Shown here in pieces: positions 15,815-23,501 of a DNA stretch of 64,000 nt. Numbering within the stretch: position 1 is the first letter of the stretch; each line of letters begins with the position of its first letter. The DNA comes from Ilyomonas sp965199905 (GTDB lineage Bacteria; Bacteroidota; Bacteroidia; Chitinophagales; Chitinophagaceae): positions 806,001-870,000 of the forward strand of contig OZ241366.1 in assembly GCA_965199905.1 (NCBI GenBank), in the 5' to 3' direction. Both the position numbers and the translations under genes were made by a program. Under the pieces are notes generated by a model. It made no database searches. It saw only the letters and a list, made by a program, of their open reading frames with translations, and was not told the origin of the DNA.

Positions 15815-16155
15815 AGCCAGTCGGGAGACTGGCTTTTATCGGACATCCGTAGAGCCCGGGGCGGAACTCTCCGGAGAGTGCGGAGGGCGTGCTGGAAGTC
15901 GGCAGTGGATATAAACACGGCATCCACCAACTTCTTGTCATACATATCCTCGTTGTTGCGGCAGGCGGTTACGTCGTGCCCCATCTTTTCTTTCCAGGCG
16001 GCAGCGCCTTCTTCGCGGCGCATCTTCCAGATGTCCGATACCGCTACCATATCAAAGTTGAGTTCTTTATAGTGGTTCATGAAGCAGGGCATGTGGGAGC
16101 CCCGCTCGGCGTAGTCTCCCGACTACGTCGCCTCGTCCGCAAATCTCCCGATTTG
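15815..16155. repeat. Cluster of small TCCC/GGGA-loop palindromes
   Basis: Three hairpins with different stems share the core GTC-GGGA-GAC or its complement: AGCCAGTCGGGAGACTGGCT (15815-15834), CGTAGTCTCCCGACTACG (16110-16127) and CAAATCTCCCGATTTG (16140-16155). A fourth palindrome, ACTCTCCGGAGAGT, lies near 15868-15881. They bracket the oxidoreductase remnant. They look like a dispersed intergenic hairpin family with compensating stem changes. Confidence 0.55.
15886..16107 (-). pseudogene. Gfo/Idh/MocA oxidoreductase, N-terminal-region fragment
   Basis: Minus-strand translation gives about 74 residues, from GSHMPCFMNHYKELNFDMVA through VSDIWKMRREEGAAAWKEK to VDAVFISTADFQHAL. This is the part of the Rossmann fold just after the first glycine loop up to the DFQHA segment of secreted Gfo/Idh/MocA proteins. 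The glycine-rich start and all of the substrate domain are missing, since both sides give way to palindromic repeats. It has no ribosome site and is surely a relic. An intact but different family member lies at 38398-39555. Confidence 0.7.
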
Positions 16156-16175
16156 TAAATTCAAACAAACGATCC

Positions 16176-16466
16176 TCAATAAGGCTGCTTATTTCTTCTC
16201 ATATCAAATAAGCAAAGCCATTCTATTCGTGCAGAAGTAAGGCGATAAAATATCCGGTTGTGCGGTTGAAGAGAAAGACTCCTGATATTCGCTTTCTTTT
16301 GCGAAGGTTTACCAGTTTCAGGGTAACGACTGATAAACTCTACCCGATGCTGTAACCTGTCCAAAAATTGGTAAGCTGTTTTAGCAGAATGTTCCTGTAA
16401 GATATAATCATATATTTTCTGAGTGTTTCTCCGGAAGCGTTTGGAAACAACTATTTCTGTTTCCAT
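16176..16466 (-). CDS. ParE/RelE-family toxin
   Basis: The product is 96 residues with the ParE-type fold order: N-terminal strand and helix FRRNTQKIYDYILQEHSAKT, helix FLDRLQHRVEFI with the SRYPETGKPS turn, then strands IRSLSLQPHNRIFYRL, IEWLCLFDMRRNKQPY. The closing FDMRRN is typical of the family. ParE toxins hit gyrase and RelE toxins cut mRNA at the ribosome; the sequence does not tell which. The gene overlaps the upstream antitoxin gene by 16 bases, which supports translational coupling. It is 20 bases from the palindrome cluster. Confidence 0.8.
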   Translation of the reverse strand: METEIVVSKRFRRNTQKIYDYILQEHSAKTAYQFLDRLQHRVEFISRYPETGKPSQKKANIRSLSLQPHNRIFYRLTSARIEWLCLFDMRRNKQPY

Positions 16467-16687
16467 TCTTCCATTTCGTTTTTAAAATCATCCCACGAAA
16501 CAGTTTCGTTATTATCGGCTTCGAAGATTGCTGTATTCAATTCCTCCAATTGAGAATCGTTTAGCTCATCTATAATATCTGCATCCTGGGCATAGTAAGT
16601 AATATCTTCAGAAACCATTTGAAGTACAGATTCATTCGTAATGGTATCTATCATCTGGTGAATCTTCGTTTTTACATCTTCACTCAT
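16451..16687 (-). CDS. Antitoxin of the ParE/RelE pair
   Basis: The product is 78 residues, acidic and helical (TNESVLQMVSEDITYYAQ, IIDELNDSQLEELNTAIFEA), ending in SWDDFKNEMEEWKQK, a common tail in Bacteroidota antitoxins that wraps the toxin. I see no DNA-binding domain, so operon autoregulation is uncertain. The role comes from position: it lies directly before, and overlaps, the toxin gene, in the usual antitoxin-first order. It starts about 160 bases from fusA on the opposite strand. Confidence 0.75.
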   Translation of the reverse strand: MSEDVKTKIHQMIDTITNESVLQMVSEDITYYAQDADIIDELNDSQLEELNTAIFEADNNETVSWDDFKNEMEEWKQK

Positions 16688-16782
16688 AATAATTATTGAT
16701 TGTGCAGTAAAAGTAAGAAAAACTCAAACAAGCCTCGCTGTGAAACCTTAACAAATTCATTCCTTTCCGTCCACCTAAATCA

Positions 16783-16814
16783 TTCGCACTCACCAAAAAT
16801 TTTCAATACCTTCG
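16783..16814 (+). promoter_or_regulatory. Candidate fusA promoter
   Basis: TTCG at 16783-16786, 20 bases, then TACCTTCG at 16807-16814 fits the Bacteroidota layout TTTG-N19/20-TAnnTTTG with one change in each box. The start would lie about 25 bases before the fusA ATG. Confidence 0.45.
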
Positions 16815-16845
16815 CGCACTCAAATTTAGTAAATAAGGAACCTTT

Positions 16846-18996
16846 ATGGCGGACTTAAAGTATCAACGCAATTTCGGGATTGCCGCGCACATTGATGCGG
16901 GCAAAACCACCACGACCGAGCGTATCCTGCGCTACACCGGTATGATTCACAAGATTGGTGAGGTGCACGAAGGTGCGGCTACCACCGACTGGATGGAGCA
17001 GGAAAAAGAAAGAGGAATTACCATTACCTCGGCTGCCGTAAGCTGCCAGTGGAAGTTTCCGACCGTAAAGGGCAAGGATACGGCAGACACAAAAAGCTAC
17101 TATTTTAATATCATTGATACGCCCGGCCACGTGGACTTTACCATCGAGGTAGAACGTAGTATGCGTGTACTCGACGGCTTGATTGCCCTGTTTTCTGCCG
17201 TTGATGGTGTGGAACCACAGAGTGAAACCGTATGGCGCCAAGCTAACCGCTACAAGGTGCCGCGCATTGGTTTTGTAAACAAAATGGACCGCAGCGGTGC
17301 CGACTTCCTGATGGTGGTGGCGCAGATAAAGGAAATGCTGGGCGCGAAAGCCGTTCCGCTACAGTTGCCGATTGGCGCTGAGGACGACTTTAAAGGCGTG
17401 ATTGACCTGATAAAAATGAAAGGCATCATCTGGCACATGGAAACCGAAGGGATGACCTTTGATGAAATAGACATCCCTGCCGACATGCAGGCGGAAGCGG
17501 AAGAATGGCGCCAGAACCTGATAGAAGCGGTTGCCGAATATGATGACAAGCTGCTGGAAAAGTTCTTCGACGACCCGAACACCATTTCGGAAGCGGAAAT
17601 ACATGAAGCCATCCGTAAGGCTTGTATCGACCTGAGCATCGTGCCGATGATGTGCGGTTCTTCATTTAAGAATAAAGGTGTACAGACAGCGCTTGACGCG
17701 GTATGCCGCTACCTGCCTGGTCCGCTGGACATTGATGATACTGTGGGCACAAACCCTGACACCGGTAACGAAGAAGTGCGTAAGACTGACCCGAAAGCTC
17801 CGTTTGCGGCACTGGCGTTCAAGATTATGACGGACCCGTTTGTGGGTCGTTTGGCGTTCTTCCGGTGCTATAGCGGTCACCTTGATGCAGGTTCTTACGT
17901 GCTGAACGTGAGAAGCGGCAAGAAAGAACGTATCAGCCGCATCATGAAGATGTTTGCGAACAAGCAGAACCCGATTGATTTTATTGAAGCGGGTGATATT
18001 GCAGCGGCAGTTGGCTTTAAGGAAATTAAAACCGGCGATACGCTGTGTGATGAAAATCACCCGATTGCTTTGGAAAATATGTTTATCCCGGAACCGGTTA
18101 TCGCGATTGCCGTTGAGCCAAAGACGCAGGCAGACGTGGATAGAATGGGTATGGCGATAGCGAAACTGGTGGAAGAAGATCCTACACTTCGTGTGAACAC
18201 TGACGAAGATACCGGCCAGACCATTTTGCGTGGTATGGGCGAGCTTCACCTTGAAATCATTATCGACCGAATGCGTCGTGAGTTTAAGGTAGAAGTGAAC
18301 CAGGGTGCGCCGCAGGTAGCTTATAAGGAATCGTTTGGCAAGATGATTACGCACCGTGAAGTGCTGAAGAAGCAGTCGGGTGGTCGTGGTAAGTTTGCTG
18401 ATATCCAGTTCGATTTCGGTCCGGCTGATGAAGAATGGATGAAGGAAAACGAAGGCAAGCACTTCCAGTTTGTGAATGATTTGTTTGGTGGTTCGATTCC
18501 TAAAGAATTCGTGCCGGCTATCAATAAAGGATTTGAGAATGCAATGACCACAGGTGTATTGGCTGGTTACCCGGTGAATAACATGAAGGTTCGTGTGTTT
18601 GATGGTTCTTTCCATGATGTGGATTCTGATGCAATGAGCTTTGAGCTCTGCGCCCGCAGCGGTTTCCGCGAAGCGGGACGTAAGGCAAAACCAACGTTGC
18701 TGGAACCCATCATGAAAGTGGAGGTAATTACACCAGACCAGTACATGGGTGATGTAACAGGTGACCTGAACCGTCGCCGTGGTATGCTGGAAGGTATGGA
18801 CAGCCGCGGTAATGCACAGGTAATTAAAGCCAAAGTGCCGCTGAGCGAAATGTTTGGTTATGTAACGCAATTGCGTTCTTTATCATCAGGTCGCGCAACG
18901 TCTACTATGGAATTTAGTCACTATAACCCGGCTCCGAACAACATTGCTGAAGAAGTAGTGGCGAAGAGTAAGGGAAAGGTGAAGATTGAAGATTAG
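16846..18996 (+). CDS. fusA: Translation elongation factor G
   Basis: The product is 716 residues, the usual EF-G length. It shows the GTPase motifs in order: AHIDAGKTTTTERIL (G1, residues 14-28), RGITITSAAV (G2), DTPGHVDFTIEV (G3) and NKMD (G4), then domain II and the ribosome-contacting domains III to V (GMGELHLEIIIDRM, SFHDVDSDAMSFELCARSGF, EPIMKVEVITPDQYMG). EF-G moves tRNA and mRNA through the ribosome and helps recycling. It stands alone here, without rpsL, rpsG or tuf, with its own promoter-like site and a strong terminator. Lone fusA copies are common, so I cannot tell whether it is the only one. The frame is intact. Confidence 0.97.
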   Translation: MADLKYQRNFGIAAHIDAGKTTTTERILRYTGMIHKIGEVHEGAATTDWMEQEKERGITITSAAVSCQWKFPTVKGKDTADTKSYYFNIIDTPGHVDFTIEVERSMRVLDGLIALFSAVDGVEPQSETVWRQANRYKVPRIGFVNKMDRSGADFLMVVAQIKEMLGAKAVPLQLPIGAEDDFKGVIDLIKMKGIIWHMETEGMTFDEIDIPADMQAEAEEWRQNLIEAVAEYDDKLLEKFFDDPNTISEAEIHEAIRKACIDLSIVPMMCGSSFKNKGVQTALDAVCRYLPGPLDIDDTVGTNPDTGNEEVRKTDPKAPFAALAFKIMTDPFVGRLAFFRCYSGHLDAGSYVLNVRSGKKERISRIMKMFANKQNPIDFIEAGDIAAAVGFKEIKTGDTLCDENHPIALENMFIPEPVIAIAVEPKTQADVDRMGMAIAKLVEEDPTLRVNTDEDTGQTILRGMGELHLEIIIDRMRREFKVEVNQGAPQVAYKESFGKMITHREVLKKQSGGRGKFADIQFDFGPADEEWMKENEGKHFQFVNDLFGGSIPKEFVPAINKGFENAMTTGVLAGYPVNNMKVRVFDGSFHDVDSDAMSFELCARSGFREAGRKAKPTLLEPIMKVEVITPDQYMGDVTGDLNRRRGMLEGMDSRGNAQVIKAKVPLSEMFGYVTQLRSLSSGRATSTMEFSHYNPAPNNIAEEVVAKSKGKVKIED

Positions 18997-19037
18997 TTAG
19001 TTTGTACTATGTAATAAGTAGTATGTATTATGATATA

Positions 19038-19073
19038 ACAGCCCGTTCAAGTGATTGAGCGGGCTGTTTTTTA
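19038..19073 (+). terminator. fusA terminator
   Basis: ACAGCCCGTTCAA and TTGAGCGGGCTGT form a 13-pair stem with one mismatch and a short loop, followed by TTTTTTAT. It lies 41 bases after the fusA stop. Confidence 0.85.
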
Positions 19074-19126
19074 TGGAACACGGGCTGGCGTGCATGGATG
19101 TTTGGGGATTTTTGGAATGAAGGGAT

Positions 19127-19561
19127 TTATGAAATTGATGTTGGAAGCATGGCGTGCTGTATGGTGGTGAAATCTTGTTTGGAGAGTTCACGGAAGCCGC
19201 TAATGAGATAGAAACCCCAGCGGATTTTGTTTTTGATAAACTGTAGATTTTCAATCAGTGGGCGGATGCCGGCTTCATGTGCGTTTACATATGTTACGTT
19301 GCGGCGGTAGGGTTTAAAAGCCGGGTTGTTGTCTGGTTGGTAAGGTTCGTCGTCGCTTACCTGACCGATTGCGGTGAATTTTTGGTAAGGTGTTTTGTCT
19401 TCAAACTTATCTTTTGCAGAATAATAAACAACCCAATCGCCTTTGGAGAGTTTGCTGATGTTGTCGCGCTTGCCATGACCGGATTGCGCGAAGCCGCCCT
19501 TCATGCCTTTTAGCACATGATCGCGGCTGGCGGAGATAAGGAAGTATTTTGTTACTGGCAT
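19127..19561 (-). CDS. EVE-domain protein
   Basis: The product is 144 residues, the usual size of a stand-alone EVE protein (PUA-like fold, UPF0310 group). Visible features are the N-terminal MPVTKYFLISASRDHVLKG, GGFAQSGHGKRDNISKLSKG with DWVVYYSAK, FTAIGQVSDDEPYQPD, and late NKIRWGFYLISGFRELSKQDF. EVE domains bind modified bases such as 5-methylcytosine derivatives and often take part in restriction or RNA-modification contexts. No restriction gene is near. The gene has convergent neighbours: fusA ends on the opposite strand 131 bases away. Confidence 0.85.
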   Translation of the reverse strand: MPVTKYFLISASRDHVLKGMKGGFAQSGHGKRDNISKLSKGDWVVYYSAKDKFEDKTPYQKFTAIGQVSDDEPYQPDNNPAFKPYRRNVTYVNAHEAGIRPLIENLQFIKNKIRWGFYLISGFRELSKQDFTTIQHAMLPTSIS

Positions 19562-19615
19562 AAATAAAAGAATTTTTATGACTAAATTATTCCGCCATTA
19601 TTTACACTGGCTTCT

Positions 19616-20107
19616 TTATTTTCTGGCTGGAAGCGCCGTTACATTTCCATAGTAAGAAATAGCCTGCTTGTTTGTAGGTGTTACCTGTAGATTAGCATAG
19701 CCGTTTTTTGAAATATTGAGGTACATCTGCTGTATTCCTGTGAAGTCGCTTATCTTAATAGAAACCATATAACGATTATGCTTTTGCGGTGTTATTGAAT
19801 AATCGAAATGATGCGAGGTAAACATTATCCCGCCGCTTCCGCCAGGATAATTTTCTACTGTATATGCGCGACCATAATAAGGAAGCTGGCACACGAGCGA
19901 ATCGCCGGCAATGCGCAACGTGTATGTTGAAGTGAGTGTGACCTGCTGCCCTGATAAAGGCTGGGCGTACTGTGCGGTGAACAGATAATTTTTCGTCCGC
20001 AGGATCGATTGCACATCAGCTTTATCAGCCTGTGCTAAAGCGTAATTGTTTGCCATAAAAAAAGATAACAAAATCATCATCATCGTAAACACATTCCTGT
20101 TTTTCAT
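19616..20107 (-). CDS. DUF4251-domain exported protein
   Basis: The product is 163 residues from the ATG at 20107 (MKNRNVFTM), preferred over the start ten codons earlier because it places a normal signal peptide (TMMMILLSFFMANNYALA) at the N-terminus. The rest matches DUF4251: NYLFTAQYAQPLSG, LRIAGDSLVCQLPYYGRAY, GGIMFTSHHFDYSITPQK, and ISKNGYANLQVTPTNKQAIS. Members are small periplasmic or surface beta-barrel-like proteins of unknown function in Bacteroidota. A GATATTTG box at 20132-20125 (minus strand) fits the promoter -7 element with one change. It is divergent from the DUF3109 gene. Confidence 0.8.
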   Translation of the reverse strand: MKNRNVFTMMMILLSFFMANNYALAQADKADVQSILRTKNYLFTAQYAQPLSGQQVTLTSTYTLRIAGDSLVCQLPYYGRAYTVENYPGGSGGIMFTSHHFDYSITPQKHNRYMVSIKISDFTGIQQMYLNISKNGYANLQVTPTNKQAISYYGNVTALPARK

Positions 20108-20239
20108 AGCGCTTCTTTTGTTTTCAAATATCAACATGCTGATGCCTGTTTGTATTGTTGTTTACAAGTAAAACGTTTATTAAATGTTTGAAACAATTGC
20201 TTGCGCATTCCGCATTTCGAAATACTATTTCCTTTCACC

Positions 20240-20247
20240 TACTTTTG
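20240..20247 (+). promoter_or_regulatory. Candidate promoter -7 box for DUF3109
   Basis: TACTTTTG fits TAnnTTTG exactly. It lies 17 bases before the TTG start of the DUF3109 gene. A TTTC about 21 bases upstream (20215-20218) is a weak partner. It shows that the longer frame from 20201 cannot be the true gene start. Confidence 0.5.
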
Positions 20248-20263
20248 CAGGAAATCATTTTTC

Positions 20264-20845
20264 TTGATAGCAATCGATAATAAATTAGTGAGCGATGAGG
20301 TGCTGCAGGCGCAGTTTGTATGCGACCTTACAAAGTGTAAAGGCGGCTGTTGCGAAGATGGCGATGCCGGTGCGCCATTGGAAATAGAAGAGCTGAAAGA
20401 GCTGATTAATAATTACGAAATGGTAAAGCCTTATCTAACCGATGCGGGCAGAAAAGCCATTGAACAACAAGGTAAATATTTATACGATAAAGATTTTGGC
20501 TGGGTAACGCCAACTGTAAATACCGGTATTTGTGCTTATGGGTTTCGTGATGATAACGGCGTGATTAAATGTGGTATTGAAGCGGCTTATTATGATGGCA
20601 AAGTGAAATGGAAAAAGCCCATTAGTTGTCACCTCTTCCCTATTCGCACGCACTTTAGCAGCGCGGACGAATCATTGGAATATGTAAATTATGATCCGCG
20701 TCCTTCACTTTGCAAGGCGGCTTGTAAATTGGGTAAACAATTAAAAGTGCCTGTGTATCAGTTTTTGAAAGAAGCCATAACACGCAAATGGGGACAGGAA
20801 TTTTATGAGGCGCTGGAAGCGAGTGCGAAACATTTGAACAAATGA
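20264..20845 (+). CDS. DUF3109-family protein, TTG start
   Basis: The product is 193 residues. I choose the TTG at 20264 because the family begins M-I-A-I-D-x-K-L, which is exactly what this start gives (MIAIDNKLVSDEVL), and because a promoter box lies inside the longer frame from 20201. Conserved cysteines are visible: FVCDLTKCKGGCCEDGDAGA (residues 17-36), a later GICAYGF, KCGIEAAYYDG, and CHLFPIR, which look like metal ligands in YkgJ-like proteins. It is cytoplasmic with no known reaction; a metal-binding role is inferred. It is 4 bases from the next (broken) gene on the same strand. Confidence 0.85.
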   Translation: MIAIDNKLVSDEVLQAQFVCDLTKCKGGCCEDGDAGAPLEIEELKELINNYEMVKPYLTDAGRKAIEQQGKYLYDKDFGWVTPTVNTGICAYGFRDDNGVIKCGIEAAYYDGKVKWKKPISCHLFPIRTHFSSADESLEYVNYDPRPSLCKAACKLGKQLKVPVYQFLKEAITRKWGQEFYEALEASAKHLNK

Positions 20846-20849
20846 TTTT

Positions 20850-21172
20850 ATGCAGGAAGTAATTACGAGGGTTGTTAATAAAGAGCAATTGTTCAACCTG
20901 GTATATGCCAATTTGGAAACCATTAAAGACTATGGTGTTTGCTTGTTTGGTGTCTTCGGTTCTTTCGTGCGTAATGAAATGAATGAGGAAAGTGATGTTG
21001 ACTTTCCGGTTGAATTTTATCCCGAAAAAAGACTTATAAAAATTTCATCGGGCTTACTTACTTTCTTGAAGATTTAATAGGTAGAGAAGCTGAAGTTGTA
21101 ACAATAAGAGGTTTAAGCAAATATATAGGACCTAAAATTTTAGCAAGTGCAGAATACATTTTCCGCAACTGA
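20850..21172 (+). pseudogene. MntA-type minimal nucleotidyltransferase antitoxin, frameshifted
   Basis: The first 58 residues carry the nucleotidyltransferase motif GVFGSFVRNEMNEESDVDF (GSF-x2-R and D-x-D, with the second aspartate kept). At the A-run at 21024-21029 the frame breaks: the rest, KTYKNFIGLTYFLEDLIGRE and onward to IGPKILASAEYIFRN, continues in the -1 frame to a TGA at 21170. Adding one A to the run restores a 108-residue protein of normal size. MntA proteins adenylylate and silence the HepT toxin next door. The start of HepT overlaps the end by 26 bases, as in intact pairs. A sequencing error in the A-run is a real alternative. Confidence 0.75.
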
Positions 21173-21518
21173 TTATCTTCATCATATTTTAGATGAAACT
21201 GAATTTATAGTGAAGCATACCGATAAACTCAACTTCGATGATTATTTAAGTAATCAACTTATTCAAAAAGCACTTTTTAGAAGTCTGGAGGTCATAGGTG
21301 AAGCCACAAAAAATCTAAGCTTTTCTTTTCGCAAAAAATATCCTTTCATTCAGTGGAGAGAAATTGCAGGTATGAGAGATAAGTTAATCCATCATTATTT
21401 TGATGTAGATGATTACATGGTTTATAATACCTGTTAAGTTGATGTTCCTGAATTAAAGGAGAACATAAAATTTATCTTACATAAAAAGAAATTGATAAAA
21501 GCATTTAGTATAAACTGA
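21147..21518 (+). pseudogene. HepT-family (DUF86) RNase toxin, interrupted
   Basis: The GTG-started frame encodes 96 residues with the family's R-x4-H-x-Y active motif (RDKLIHHYFDVD), preceded by LIQKALFRSLEVIGEATKNL. A TAA at 21435-21437 follows ...YMVYNTC, but the same frame continues VDVPELKENIKFILHKKKLI to a TGA at 21516-21518, which is the normal HepT tail. The stop region (ACCTGTTAAGTT) differs from an expected ACCGTTAAAGTT, so a paired change may have made it. The catalytic residues lie before the stop, so the shortened protein could still be partly active. Since the antitoxin is also broken, the whole pair looks decayed. Confidence 0.75.
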
Positions 21519-21524
21519 TTTTCC

Positions 21525-22916
21525 ATGAGCGAAACAGCAGCATCATTTATAGCAAAAAGCACTGTTAAGGCTGCCGATTTAGAACATCGGCGCACCATTA
21601 ATTTCAATATTGGCAAGTACAATGCAGTGGTGCCAACAGGCAAATTACAGTTTGAAAAGATGATGCCTGCGCGTGAACTGGCGAAGAACCGCAAGTGGAA
21701 AGCCATTGAGCATTTGGATAGCTACCTGGAACGGTTTGAGCAGCAAATTACATCGCGCGGCGCGAAAGTATTGTGGGCAGAAACCGGCGATGAGGCATTA
21801 GCAGAAATAGAAAAAATCTGCAAGGAAAAAGAGTGCAAAACGCTGGTGAAAAGTAAGAGTATGGTGACCGAAGAAATTCACCTGAACAAGCACCTGGAGA
21901 AGATTGGCATTGAAAGCGTGGAAACTGATTTGGGTGAATACATCCAGCAGTTGGATGATGAGCCGCCTTATCACATCGTTACGCCGGCCATGCATAAAAG
22001 TAAGGAAGACATTGCGAGGCTTTACAATCAAAAATTTGGAACGCCATCAAATTATACACCTGAGCAAATAACGATTTATACACGTAATCTTTTACGTGAA
22101 AAATATGCAAGCGCGGAAGTTGGTGTTACCGGCGCCAACTTTATTTTGTGTGATATTGGCGCTGTTGCCATTTCGGAAAATGAAGGGAATGCAAGGCTGA
22201 GTTGTTCTTATCCAAAAACGCACATTGTTGTGGTGGGTATAGAAAAAGTATTGCCTTCGGTAAATGATCTGCACTTGTTTTGGCCGTTGCTGGCAACGTT
22301 TGGAACGGGTCAAAAAGTTACCTCTTACAACACCATTATTACGGGTCCGAAACAAGCCAATGAAACCGATGGTCCGGAAGAGATGTATGTGATTTTGTTA
22401 GATAATGGAAGAACCAATTTGCTGGCAAATCCGAAGACACGCGAGGCTTTGTATTGCATTCGTTGCGGCGCCTGCTTAAATGCCTGCCCGGTTTATAAAA
22501 ATGTAGGTGGACATACATACAGCACGACTTACAGTGGACCTATTGGCAGTATTATTACACCTCACTTAAAAGACCTTGATGAGTATAAGCATCTGAGTTA
22601 TGCATCAAGCTTATGCGGTAACTGCACAGAAGTGTGCCCGGTTCGCATTAATCTTCATGAACTGTTGCTCGAAAACCGGCACGAAGCTGTAGAAGAAGGG
22701 GAAAATAAATGGGCTGAAAAGATCGCCTGGAAAGGCTGGAAACTGGCGAGCCTGAACCGCAAAATGTATAATCTTGGTAATGGTAAATTGAAGAATATCT
22801 TTATTAATAAAGTATTTACAAGCTGGACGAAACAACGCGGGGATTTGCGCTTCAGCGATAAAACATTTAATGAAATGTGGAAGGACAGAGTAAAAGAAAA
22901 AAAGATATTCTTTTGA
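21525..22916 (+). CDS. lutB: LutB-type iron-sulfur protein
   Basis: The product is 463 residues, the usual LutB length. The N-terminal half is the LUD domain (with VKSKSMVTEEIHLNKHLE and GVTGANFILCDIGAVAISEN). Two [4Fe-4S] clusters follow: CIRCGACLNACPVY near residue 311 and CGNCTEVCPVRINLHEL near residue 363. In the lactate-oxidation complex LutABC, LutB passes electrons from L-lactate oxidation. lutA and lutC are not in the window, which is unusual; they may lie elsewhere. The gene starts 6 bases after the HepT remnant and ends with a strong terminator. Confidence 0.9.
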   Translation: MSETAASFIAKSTVKAADLEHRRTINFNIGKYNAVVPTGKLQFEKMMPARELAKNRKWKAIEHLDSYLERFEQQITSRGAKVLWAETGDEALAEIEKICKEKECKTLVKSKSMVTEEIHLNKHLEKIGIESVETDLGEYIQQLDDEPPYHIVTPAMHKSKEDIARLYNQKFGTPSNYTPEQITIYTRNLLREKYASAEVGVTGANFILCDIGAVAISENEGNARLSCSYPKTHIVVVGIEKVLPSVNDLHLFWPLLATFGTGQKVTSYNTIITGPKQANETDGPEEMYVILLDNGRTNLLANPKTREALYCIRCGACLNACPVYKNVGGHTYSTTYSGPIGSIITPHLKDLDEYKHLSYASSLCGNCTEVCPVRINLHELLLENRHEAVEEGENKWAEKIAWKGWKLASLNRKMYNLGNGKLKNIFINKVFTSWTKQRGDLRFSDKTFNEMWKDRVKEKKIFF

Positions 22917-22939
22917 TTAAGTGCCGCTATTTTATAATT

Positions 22940-22976
22940 AAAAGGATGGCGTTCATTAAGTCATCCTTTTTTATTT
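22940..22976 (+). terminator. lutB terminator
   Basis: AAAAGGATG at 22940-22948 pairs with CATCCTTTT at 22962-22970, with a T-rich tail. It lies 23 bases after the lutB stop. Confidence 0.8.
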
Positions 22977-23096
22977 TTCCGATGTTCTTTTATTGCTCTT
23001 AACTTCTATATTCTTGCCTGTCAGCCACTTATCAAAGCCCCAATCTGATAAAACATTCTTTTAACACGATGTACGAAATGTTTCTTTACATTGCAC

Positions 23097-23112
23097 TACG
23101 AAAAATATCGTA
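23097..23112. promoter_or_regulatory. Candidate BlaI operator
   Basis: TACGAAAAATATCGTA is a perfect inverted repeat (TACGA, six bases, TCGTA) ending three bases before the blaI ATG. A second half-site GTACGA lies at about 23071. BlaI-type repressors bind short TACA/TGTA-like dyads over their own promoter, so autoregulation is plausible. Confidence 0.45.
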
Positions 23113-23115
23113 ACA

Positions 23116-23499
23116 ATGACAGAAGAGAAGATTTTGAAGCCTACAGAAGGAGAATTAGAAATTCTCCGGGTGCTGTGGGATAAGAAAACCGCTACGGTTC
23201 GCGATGTGCATGAAGCAATCAATCTTTATAAGGAAAGTGGTTATACAACAACGCTAAAACTAATGCAGATTATGTTTGAAAAAGGTCTTGTAAAGCGGGA
23301 CGATTCAGGTAAGACTCACATTTACGAAGCGCTTGTTTCGAAAGAAAAAACGCAGCAGCAACTGGTCAGTAAAATGGTTAATTCATTGTTTGATGGCTCG
23401 CCTACGCAACTTGTTATGCAGGCATTGGGAACCAAAGCACCATCGGCCGATGAATTGAATGAAATACAAAAGCTTCTTGATAATCTGAAAAAAGGATAA
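23116..23499 (+). CDS. BlaI/MecI/CopY-family repressor
   Basis: The product is 127 residues, the usual length. The N-terminal winged helix is clear: PTEGELEILRVLWDKKTATV, then RDVHEAINLYKESGYTTTLK and LMQIMFEKGLVKRDDSGKTH. The C-terminal 50 residues (LVSKMVNSLFDGSPTQLVMQ) form the dimer and cleavage region, with a family-typical short LLD tail. Such proteins repress beta-lactam or cell-wall-stress genes until the partner protease signals. The blaR1-like gene follows after two bases, so they form one operon. A palindrome just before the start is a likely operator. Confidence 0.9.
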   Translation: MTEEKILKPTEGELEILRVLWDKKTATVRDVHEAINLYKESGYTTTLKLMQIMFEKGLVKRDDSGKTHIYEALVSKEKTQQQLVSKMVNSLFDGSPTQLVMQALGTKAPSADELNEIQKLLDNLKKG

Positions 23500-23501
23500 T
23501 C

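Noticed and set aside
17662..18870. A 402-codon minus-strand frame opposite fusA
   Set aside because: Shadow of the highly biased fusA codons; His/Thr-rich and without any motif.
20201..20263. Upstream start of the DUF3109 gene
   Set aside because: A promoter box lies inside this part and the family start fits the TTG at 20264.
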